Below, in pieces: positions 56,894 to 64,000 of a stretch of DNA of 64,000 nucleotides. Where the stretch lies: the NCBI RefSeq assembly GCF_004745805.1, contig NZ_SRLQ01000001.1, positions 248,001-312,000 on the forward strand, written 5' to 3'. Positions within the stretch are counted from its first letter, which is position 1. Each line of letters begins with the position of its first letter. The position numbers were made by a program, and so were the translations under genes. This DNA is from Mycolicibacterium sp. CH28. Lineage in GTDB: Bacteria; Actinomycetota; Actinomycetes; Mycobacteriales; Mycobacteriaceae. The notes beneath the pieces are model-generated. The model did not search any database. It was not told the origin of the DNA and saw only the letters and a program-made list of their open reading frames with translations.

Positions 56894-58385
56894 TCCGACC
56901 GGATTTCTGAGGGTCCCCAAGATCGAGGCGAGCAAGCGGGCGGTCGACGAGCGGATCGGCGACTGGCGCGAAGTCTATGAACGCCAGGCGCCGCAGGAGC
57001 GGGCCAACGAGGTCTCCCAGCAGGCCCGTCGCTGCATGGACTGTGGAATTCCGTTCTGCCACTCCGGAACTGCGGGCTGCCCGCTTGGCAACCTGATCCC
57101 GGAATGGAACGACCTGGTACGTCGCGGGCGCTGGGACGCCGCCAGCGAGCGGTTGCACGCCACCAACAACTTCCCCGAATTCACCGGCCGGCTGTGCCCG
57201 GCACCGTGTGAAGCCGCGTGCGTGCTGTCGATCGCCGAGGACCAGACCGGCGGCAGTGTGACGATCAAGCGCATCGAGAACACCATCGTCGACCAGGCTT
57301 GGCGGCTGGGGATCATCGAGGCGCAACCGGCCGCGATCGGCACCGGCAAGAGCATCGCCGTCGTCGGATCCGGGCCGGCGGGGCTGGCCGCCGCCCAGCA
57401 GCTCACCCGTGCCGGACACCACGTCACGGTCTACGAACGCGATGACCGTCTCGGTGGCCTGCTGCGCTACGGCATCCCGGAGTACAAGCTGGAGAAGTCC
57501 GGGCTCAATCAGCGGTTGGCGCAGATGCGGGCTGAGGGGACGCGCTTCGTCACCGACTGCGAGGTCGGAGTGGACGTCTCGGTGGACGAACTGCGCAACC
57601 GGTTCGATGCCGTGGTGCTGGCGGTCGGCGCGCTGCGCGGCCGGGACAGCGAGGTGGAGGGCCGGCACCTCAATGGCGTGCACCTGGCGATGGAGCATCT
57701 GGTCCCGGCCAACCGCGAGTGCGAAGGTGACGGCACGTCGCACATTTCGGCCGAAGGTAAGCACGTGGTGATCATCGGCGGCGGTGACACCGGTGCGGAC
57801 TGCCTGGGCACCGCACACCGGCAGGGCGCGGCGTCGGTCACGCAGCTCGACTACAACCCGCAACCCCCCGAGGTACGCAATGACGACGTATCGCCGTGGC
57901 CGACCTGGCCGCTGGTGCTGCGAGCATCGCCGGCGCACGCCGAGGGTGGCACCGTGCACTACCAGGTCGCCGTGCAGCGCTTCGTCGGTGACGACGACGG
58001 CAATCTACGCGCCATGGAGATCGCGGAGGTCAAGGTGGAGCGGGTCGACGGGCGCCGCGTCATCACGCCGGTCGGTGAGCCGCTGGAGATCCCCTGTGAT
58101 CTGGCGTTGCTGGCGATCGGGTTCGAAGGTGTCGAGCACATGGTGCTGCTCGACGATCTCGGCATCGTTTTGAGCCCGCGTGGGGTGATCTCCTGCGGAT
58201 CGGACTGGCAGACCGATGCCCCGGGTGTGTTCGTCTGCGGTGATGCCCACCGCGGCGCGTCCTTGGTGGTGTGGGCGATCGCTGAAGGCCGCGCCGCCGC
58301 ACACGCCGTGGACGCGTATCTGATGGGCGATTCGGATCTGCCCGAACCGGTGCGACCGAACCAATTGCCGTTGGCAGTCGTCTGA
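56886..58385 (+). CDS. gltD: Glutamate synthase (NADPH), small subunit
   Basis: Passes electrons from NADPH via FAD and [4Fe-4S] clusters to GltB. 499 aa. N-terminal Cys blocks [16 protein letters not shown] and [14 protein letters not shown] fold [12 protein letters not shown] with [21 protein letters not shown] fold [13 protein letters not shown]-terminal [22 protein letters not shown] 56886 lies within the end of gltB. Confidence 0.97.
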
Positions 58386-58439
58386 GTGAACAACGACCCA
58401 CCCTCATCTGTATCGGTCGAGATGCCCATGAACCGCGAC

Positions 58440-58445
58440 TATGCT
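58440..58445 (+). promoter_or_regulatory. -10 of a leaderless pyk promoter
   Basis: TATGCT, 8 nt, then GTG 58454. Confidence 0.55.
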
Positions 58446-58453
58446 GAGGCGCC

Positions 58454-59872
58454 GTGACTAGACGCGGCAAGATTGTCTGTACCCTCGGCCCCGCCACGAG
58501 CACCGATGAATCGGTCAAAGCTCTCGTCGACGCGGGCATGGATGTCGCCCGCCTGAACTTCAGCCACGGCGACTACGTCGACCACGAGGCCGCCTACAAG
58601 CGGGTGCGCCAGGCATCTGATGCCACCGGTCGCGCGGTCGGCATTCTGGCTGATCTGCAGGGGCCCAAGATCCGGTTGGGTCGCTTTGCGGCGGGCCCCA
58701 CCTATTGGGCCAACGGCGACACGGTTCGCATCACCGTCGAGGACTGCGAAGGCACCCATGACCGGGTGTCGACCACCTACAAGAACCTGGCCCAGGATGC
58801 CCAGCCCGGCGACCGGCTGCTGATCGACGACGGCAAGGTCGCCTTGATCGTCGAGCACATCGACGGCGACGACGTGGTGTGCACCGTCACCGAGGGCGGC
58901 CCGGTCAGTAACAACAAAGGTCTTTCCCTGCCGGGCATGAACGTCTCGGTGCCGGCACTGTCGGCGAAAGACATCGAGGACCTGGAGTTCGCGCTGCGCC
59001 TCGGTGTTGACCTGGTGGCCCTGTCGTTCGTCCGCTCGCCGGCCGATGCCGAGCTGGTGCACGAGGTGATGGACCGGGTGGGGCGACGGGTCCCGGTGAT
59101 CGCCAAGCTGGAGAAGCCGGAGGCGATCGACAACCTCGAGGCGATCGTGCTGGCCTTCGACGCCGTCATGGTGGCGCGCGGTGACCTGGGCGTGGAGCTG
59201 CCACTCGAGGAGGTGCCGCTGGTGCAGAAGCGGGCCATCCAGATGGCCCGAGAGAACGCCAAGCCGGTGATCGTGGCCACGCAGATGCTCGAGTCGATGA
59301 TCGAGAATTCGCGGCCAACCCGGGCCGAGGCGTCCGACGTTGCCAACGCCGTGCTGGATGGGGCTGACGCGGTGATGCTGTCGGGGGAGACCTCGGTGGG
59401 CAAGTTTCCGCTGGAGGCGGTGCGGACGATGGCTCGGATCATCTCCGCCGTCGAGGAGAATTCGACGGCTGCGCCGCCGCTGACCCACGTCCCACGCACC
59501 AAGCGCGGCGTCATCTCCTATGCCGCCCGTGACATCGGCGAGCGGCTCGACGCCAAGGCGCTGGTGGCCTTCACCCAGTCCGGTGACACCGTGAAGCGGC
59601 TCGCGCGGCTGCACACCCCGCTGCCGCTGCTGGCGTTCACCGCACTGCCCGAGGTGCGCAGCCAGCTGGCGCTGACCTGGGGTACCGAGACGTTCATCGT
59701 TCCGCACATGAAGCAGACCGACGACATGATCCGGCAGGTCGACCATTCGCTGCTGACGCTGGGTCGCTACAAGCGCGGTGACCTGGTCGTCATCGTCGCG
59801 GGAGCTCCGCCGGGCACAGTAGGCTCGACAAACCTGATTCACGTCCACCGAATCGGCGAGGACGACCACTAA
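58454..59872 (+). CDS. pyk: Pyruvate kinase
   Basis: Last step of glycolysis, PEP and ADP to pyruvate and ATP. 472 aa. RGKIVCTLGPATS, VARLNFSHGD, LADLQGPKIRLG, VIAKLEKPEAIDNL (catalytic Lys), MVARGDLGVE, IVATQMLESM and MLSGETSVGKFP. GTG 58454 read as leaderless. Likely co-transcribed with tesB 16 nt downstream. Confidence 0.97.
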   Translation: MTRRGKIVCTLGPATSTDESVKALVDAGMDVARLNFSHGDYVDHEAAYKRVRQASDATGRAVGILADLQGPKIRLGRFAAGPTYWANGDTVRITVEDCEGTHDRVSTTYKNLAQDAQPGDRLLIDDGKVALIVEHIDGDDVVCTVTEGGPVSNNKGLSLPGMNVSVPALSAKDIEDLEFALRLGVDLVALSFVRSPADAELVHEVMDRVGRRVPVIAKLEKPEAIDNLEAIVLAFDAVMVARGDLGVELPLEEVPLVQKRAIQMARENAKPVIVATQMLESMIENSRPTRAEASDVANAVLDGADAVMLSGETSVGKFPLEAVRTMARIISAVEENSTAAPPLTHVPRTKRGVISYAARDIGERLDAKALVAFTQSGDTVKRLARLHTPLPLLAFTALPEVRSQLALTWGTETFIVPHMKQTDDMIRQVDHSLLTLGRYKRGDLVVIVAGAPPGTVGSTNLIHVHRIGEDDH

Positions 59873-59888
59873 AGGGGAGAAACGGCAC

Positions 59889-60755
59889 GTGGCCAACGCG
59901 GACCTCGAAGACCTGCTGGCCATTCTCGACCTTTCCCCGATTGGCGACGACGTATTCGCCGGCGCCCATCCCCGCAAGAACCCGGTCCGCACCTTCGGCG
60001 GCCAGCTGATGGCGCAGGCCTACGTCGCGGCCACCCGCACCCTGGTCCACGACCTGCCACCCAGCGCGCTGTCGGTGCACTTCATCGCCGGTGGGGACCC
60101 GGCCGCCGACATCGAGTTCCACGTCGTGCGGCTGCGCGACGAGCGGCGCTTCGCCAACCGCCGTGTCGACGCGATGCAGGACGGGAAGCTGCTGGCCACC
60201 GCGTTGGTGTCCTACCTGTCCGCCGGTAAAGGTCTGGAGCACAACGTCGCCATGCCGGAGCTGCCCGGCCCGGACGCCCTGCCGACGATCGACGAGCTGC
60301 TCACCGGTTACGAGGAAGTGGTGCCCGGGTTCGTCAACGCGCTGCGGCCGATCGAATGGCGCTACACCAACGACCCGGCCTGGGTGATGCGTGACAAGGG
60401 TGACCGGCTGGCCCACAACCGGGTGTGGATCAAGGCCGACGGCCCGATGCCGGCCGACCCGACGTTGCACACCGCGGCGATGGTCTATTCGTCGGACACC
60501 ACGGTGCTGGACTCGATCATCACCACCCATGGCCTGTCCTGGGGGTGGGACCGGATCTTTGCGGTCACGGTCAACCACTCGGTGTGGTTTCACCGGCAGG
60601 TCGACTTCGCCGATTGGGTGTTGTATTCGACCAGCTCCCCGGTTGCCGCGGAGTCGCGCGGGCTGGGCACCGGCCACTTCTTCGATCCCGCGGGCCGTGT
60701 CGTGGCCACCGTCGTGCAGGAAGGAATCGTCAAGCACTTCCCGGGCAACGGCTGA
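59889..60755 (+). CDS. tesB: Acyl-CoA thioesterase II
   Basis: Double-hotdog thioesterase releasing fatty acids from acyl-CoA; 288 aa. RTFGGQLMAQAYVAA at the first hotdog helix, Asp in HGLSWGWDRI, and Thr/Gln sites in VLYSTSSPVAAESRGLG and VVATVVQEG. AAAGGGGAG ahead of GTG 59889. Rv1618 position. Confidence 0.94.
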   Translation: MANADLEDLLAILDLSPIGDDVFAGAHPRKNPVRTFGGQLMAQAYVAATRTLVHDLPPSALSVHFIAGGDPAADIEFHVVRLRDERRFANRRVDAMQDGKLLATALVSYLSAGKGLEHNVAMPELPGPDALPTIDELLTGYEEVVPGFVNALRPIEWRYTNDPAWVMRDKGDRLAHNRVWIKADGPMPADPTLHTAAMVYSSDTTVLDSIITTHGLSWGWDRIFAVTVNHSVWFHRQVDFADWVLYSTSSPVAAESRGLGTGHFFDPAGRVVATVVQEGIVKHFPGNG

Positions 60756-60764
60756 GGTCGGGCG

Positions 60765-60770
60765 TAGGGT
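60765..60770 (+). promoter_or_regulatory. -10 of a leaderless promoter for the DUF2156 gene
   Basis: TAGGGT, 6 nt (TTTTGC), then ATG 60777. Confidence 0.55.
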
Positions 60771-60776
60771 TTTTGC

Positions 60777-62225
60777 ATGACCGAACCGCCGGTCCAGGTT
60801 GTCAACCGCAGGCGGGCCCGGGAACGGGTCGTCATGCACGTCGACACCCTGGCCGCACGCTGGGTGGGTGCACTGGCCCTGCTCATTGCGGCCAGCTGGC
60901 TGACGATTCTGGTGGTCCGCTCGCACCACCACGCGAACTGGGAGGCCGACGGCAGGCTGGCCTGGTCGCTGACGATCCTGGGCGCCGTGGCGCTGATCGC
61001 GCGGGGCATCTTCCTGGGCCGGCCGGTGACTGCCGCGCACGCGATCGCCGCCGCCGGGGCCGTGCTGGGCGGTATTGGCGCCCATATCCTGGCCTTCGAC
61101 GCGGCGGGCAACGTCCTGATCGCGTCGTCGGGTCTGGTGTTGATGTGGCCGACGACAGCGCGACCGCAGCCGGCGCTGTTACCCCAGGTCTGGGCACTGG
61201 TGAACGCCACAAGTGGCGATCCGCTGGCGCCGTTCGCGATGCAGGTGCTCAAGAGTTACCTGTTCACCGCCGACGGCACCGCGGCCATCGCCTACCGAAC
61301 CCGGCTGGGGTACGCCGTGGTCAGCGGCGACCCGATTGGCGACGAGAGCCGGTTCGATGAGGTGGTCGGCGATTTCGTGGCGATGTGCACCACTCGCGGC
61401 TGGCGGGTGGTCGTCCTGGGGTGCAGTCAGCGGCGGCTGGGGCTGTGGCGGGATCCGAAGTTGGTCGGACGGACGCTGAAGCCGGTGCCGTTCGGCCGCG
61501 ACGTGGTGATCGACGTGCCGGTCTTCGACATGGTAGGCCGGCGGTTCCGCAACCTACGCCAGGCCGTGCAGCGCACCCGCAACTTCGGCCTCACCACCGA
61601 GATCGTCGCCGAACAGGGGCTCGACGACGAGCGGCTCGCCGAACTGACCGACGTGGTGCTGTCTTCGTCGAAGGGGTCGCGCGCTGAACGCGGCTTCTCG
61701 ATGATTCTCGACGGCGCGCTGACCGGCGAGTATCCCGGCATCCTGCTGATCCTCGCCCGTGACCGGGCCGGCCGGGTGCAGGGCTTCCACCGCTATGCGG
61801 TGGCCGGCGGCGGCAGCGATATCACCCTCGACATCCCGTGGCGGCGCCGCGGCGCCCCGAACGGCATCGACGAGCGACTGTCCGTGGACATGATCAGTGC
61901 GATGAGAGAGGCTGGCGCACAACGTCTCTCACTGGCATTCGCCGCATTCCCGGAGATCTTCAACGACAAGGACCGCAGCCTGGTCGGCAGCTTCCTCTAC
62001 GAGGCGATCCATCTGGGGGATTCGCTGATCGCCCTGGAATCGCTGTACCGGTACCTGCGCAAGTTTCACGCACTCGGCGACCGCCGATACGTGCTCCTGC
62101 CGCTAGCACAGGTATTCCCGGTGCTATTCGTGCTGCTGTCGTTGGAGTTCCTGCCGCGCCGGCGCCAGCTGCCCACGGCCGGGAGGGACACCCAGACCGG
62201 GGCTACGGCGTCGGGGTCACAGTGA
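60777..62225 (+). CDS. DUF2156 membrane protein, lysyl-phosphatidylglycerol-synthase-like
   Basis: 482 aa (Rv1619 position and size). Residues about 28-125 hold three to four helices; about 140-450 form the DUF2156/GNAT-like domain of MprF and LysX C-termini, with YRTRLGYAVVSGDPIGDE, RNLRQAVQRTRNFGL, SSKGSRAERGFSM and GSDITLDIPWRRRGAPNG; a last helix near 440-460. It may aminoacylate a lipid, but has no lysyl-tRNA synthetase domain. The end overlaps the convergent DUF4190 gene by 23 nt. Confidence 0.84.
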   Translation: MTEPPVQVVNRRRARERVVMHVDTLAARWVGALALLIAASWLTILVVRSHHHANWEADGRLAWSLTILGAVALIARGIFLGRPVTAAHAIAAAGAVLGGIGAHILAFDAAGNVLIASSGLVLMWPTTARPQPALLPQVWALVNATSGDPLAPFAMQVLKSYLFTADGTAAIAYRTRLGYAVVSGDPIGDESRFDEVVGDFVAMCTTRGWRVVVLGCSQRRLGLWRDPKLVGRTLKPVPFGRDVVIDVPVFDMVGRRFRNLRQAVQRTRNFGLTTEIVAEQGLDDERLAELTDVVLSSSKGSRAERGFSMILDGALTGEYPGILLILARDRAGRVQGFHRYAVAGGGSDITLDIPWRRRGAPNGIDERLSVDMISAMREAGAQRLSLAFAAFPEIFNDKDRSLVGSFLYEAIHLGDSLIALESLYRYLRKFHALGDRRYVLLPLAQVFPVLFVLLSLEFLPRRRQLPTAGRDTQTGATASGSQ

Positions 62226-62736
62226 CGCTGAACCGGTTCTCGACGGACTCCTTGAACTGGTCGGCACACTGCTGGATCGCGGCCTGGTTCTGGCCGGCCT
62301 TCTGCAGGCAGTCGATGTAGTCACCCGCACCGACTTCCTTGAACACGCCGACCCAGATGGCGATGAAGGCGAGCCCGACGATCATCGCCACGAAGCCGAG
62401 GATGACGCCGGCCAAGGCGACACCGCCGTTGTTGGCTTCGCCGCGCTTGGCGCGGCTGCGCCCGGCGAAGCCGATGATCACGGCCGCGATACCCAGAACG
62501 ATGCCGCCGACCACCGAGAACGACGACAGCAGCGCGACGATGGCGATCACCAGGGCGGTGACGCCCAGACCGTTGCGCGGCGCGGCCGGCGGCGGCGGCG
62601 CATAGCCGTAGCCCCCATACGGTTGCGGCGGGGGCGGCGGATAGCCGCCGGGATAACCGCCCGTCGGGTACGGATAGGGATATGGCGCTTGGGGCGGGGT
62701 GGGCTGCTGAGGTGCCTGCTCTGGGGGCTCAGTCAT
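62203..62736 (-). CDS. DUF4190 membrane protein with Pro/Tyr-rich N-terminus
   Basis: 177 aa. Residues 1-55 rich in Pro, Tyr, Gly (QAPYPYPYPTGGYPGGY); two helices near 58-90 and 105-132 with GRSRAKRGE between; an outer C-terminal segment with DCLQKAG and QCADQFKE (two Cys). Function unknown. ATG 62736 gives MTEPPEQAPQQ; the frame further up is a shadow of cydC. 10 nt downstream of cydC. Confidence 0.84.
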   Translation of the reverse strand: MTEPPEQAPQQPTPPQAPYPYPYPTGGYPGGYPPPPPQPYGGYGYAPPPPAAPRNGLGVTALVIAIVALLSSFSVVGGIVLGIAAVIIGFAGRSRAKRGEANNGGVALAGVILGFVAMIVGLAFIAIWVGVFKEVGAGDYIDCLQKAGQNQAAIQQCADQFKESVENRFSVTVTPTP

Positions 62737-62746
62737 GAGCTGCACG

Positions 62747-64000
62747 TTACCCGGCGCTGTCGATCGATAGGCGCCGACAGGCGATGTCGTGACCGAGTTG
62801 GTGGGTGGCGACCACGACGGTGCGCGCCGGGGACAGCAGCCCGCGCCGGTCGTCGAGCAGGGCGCGCAGCACCCGGTGCCCGTCGGCGGCGTCGAGGTGT
62901 TCGGTCGGTTCGTCGAGCAGCACGATGGGCGCGGGGGAGAGCAACACCCGCGCCAGCAGCAGCCGCCGGCGCTGGCCCGCCGACACCGCGGTCGCACCGC
63001 CGCGCAGTACCGTGCTCAATCCGTCGGGAAGGCTCGCCAGCCACCCATCCAAGCCCACGACGCCAAGTACGTGGATGAGTTCCTCGTCGGAGCAGTCACC
63101 GCGCGCGACCAGAAGGTTGTCCCGGACAGTGGTGCTGAAAAGGTGCGCGTCCTCGGCGAAATAGCATACGGCGCTGCGCAATTGGGATTCACTCAATGAT
63201 CCGGTGGTGACTCCGTCGAGGCTGACCTCACCGCTGACCGGAGGGAGCAGGCCGGCCAGGGTCATCAGCAGCGCCGTCTTACCCGCCCCGCTCCTGCCGG
63301 TGATCGCCAGCCGGTCACCAGGTTCGAGGCTCACGGTGACCGGCCGGCCGCCCGCATTGCCCGGGTAACCGGCGCGCACCTGCTCGGTGCACAACCGCGG
63401 TGCGCTGGCTGGGGTGGCGATGGTGACCGCCGTCGACGGCGCGGCCTCGGCCGGCACGAGGTCTGCCAACCGGGCAGCTGCGATGCGGGACCTGGTCAGG
63501 GCGACCGCGGCTGCGGGCAGGGCGGCGGCGGCCTCGAAAGCCGAGAGTGGCAACAACATCAGCACCGCGAGGGTGGTGGGGGCGGTGTACGCGGAGATCC
63601 CGATCCCGACGATGACGGCGCCGATGACGCTGGCTCCGACGGTCAGGGTCGGCACTGCGGTGGCGACCGCAGCCGGGGCTGCCGCGCGGTCGATCGCTTG
63701 GCCCCAATCGCGTTGGCGCTGCTCCGCTTCGGCGATCAGGTCCGGCAGCCGTCCGGCGACCCGGAGTTCGGCGGCGTGTTCTAGTGCGGTGACGGCGGCA
63801 ATGTCCCGCTGTGATTGGTGTTGGCGGGCAACGGCTTCGGCACCGTGTACGGCCCGGGCGGCAAGCCACGGTGCGAGTCCGCCGGCAACCAGCAGGCACA
63901 CCGCCAATACCATCGCAGCGACGGGAGAGATCAGGGCGATGACGGCGGTGGCGGCGACACCGAGCACCCCGGCGACGCCGATGGGGACGAGCGCGCGGAC
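62747..64000 (-). CDS. cydC: ABC exporter CydC, 5' part missing
   Basis: Half of the CydDC heterodimer that exports thiols and is needed to assemble cytochrome bd. The window cuts the N-terminus; about 417 codons remain: last membrane helices, then the ATPase with Walker A GRSGAGKTAL, signature VSAGQRRRL, Walker B IVLLDEPTEHLD and switch His in VVATHQLGHD. The signature starts VSAGQ rather than LSGGQ. Assignment to CydC rather than CydD rests on Rv1620c synteny. Confidence 0.87.
   Translation of the reverse strand, partial: VRALVPIGVAGVLGVAATAVIALISPVAAMVLAVCLLVAGGLAPWLAARAVHGAEAVARQHQSQRDIAAVTALEHAAELRVAGRLPDLIAEAEQRQRDWGQAIDRAAAPAAVATAVPTLTVGASVIGAVIVGIGISAYTAPTTLAVLMLLPLSAFEAAAALPAAAVALTRSRIAAARLADLVPAEAAPSTAVTIATPASAPRLCTEQVRAGYPGNAGGRPVTVSLEPGDRLAITGRSGAGKTALLMTLAGLLPPVSGEVSLDGVTTGSLSESQLRSAVCYFAEDAHLFSTTVRDNLLVARGDCSDEELIHVLGVVGLDGWLASLPDGLSTVLRGGATAVSAGQRRRLLLARVLLSPAPIVLLDEPTEHLDAADGHRVLRALLDDRRGLLSPARTVVVATHQLGHDIACRRLSIDSAG

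Overview
The window is a high-GC actinobacterial chromosome segment. Gene content and order point to a non-tuberculous, probably fast-growing mycobacterium (Mycobacterium/Mycolicibacterium). The backbone treZ-treY-treX, acyltransferase, bioA-bioF-bioD, bioB, nadA-nadB-nadC, hisD-C-B-H-A-impA-F-I, bcp, trpE, trpC-B-A, lgt, pyk, tesB, DUF2156, cydC follows the M. tuberculosis Rv1562c-Rv1620c order as I know it. A BioQ-type TetR gene beside bioB and gltBD next to pyk fit the M. smegmatis side of the genus. The species call is inference from synteny; no rRNA gene is present.

Layout: 1-5.7 kb trehalose-from-glycogen genes (minus); 5.8-7.9 kb membrane O-acyltransferase; 8.1-13.8 kb biotin synthesis (bioA, bioFD, bioB, bsaP) with its TetR repressor and two matched operators; 13.8-19.4 kb lipase, NrtR repressor and the nadABC operon it faces across one perfect operator; 19.4-23.8 kb a tetR/membrane protein/PrsW-like protease/F420-enzyme operon, a zinc dehydrogenase and a LysE exporter; 23.9-30.4 kb the his operon, whose hisF-hisI junction holds a 38-bp tandem repeat of coupled mini-ORFs; 30.4-39.6 kb an accessory lipid-metabolism block (PucR regulator, acyl-CoA synthetase, DUF3556 membrane protein, FAD oxidoreductase, an internally deleted SDR, acyl-CoA dehydrogenase, a lipase-fold protein lacking catalytic residues); 39.6-43.0 kb an ABC ATPase and GntR regulator divergent from a second-type leuA with a leader peptide; 43.0-48.6 kb bcp and the trp genes; 48.6-52.2 kb lgt, an SOS-box DUF222/HNH gene and two small membrane proteins; 52.3-58.4 kb gltBD; 58.5-64 kb pyk, tesB, a DUF2156 membrane protein, a DUF4190 protein and the start of cydC.

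Most genes are in tight operons joined by ATGA/GTGA overlaps. About ten genes have a TANNNT -10 hexamer placed 6-8 nt before ATG/GTG with no ribosome-binding site, the layout of mycobacterial leaderless transcripts. hisA is probably the dual HisA/TrpF enzyme PriA, linking the his and trp pathways (no trpF is present). No tRNA, rRNA, CRISPR array or IS element was seen, and no gap between genes exceeds 300 bases.
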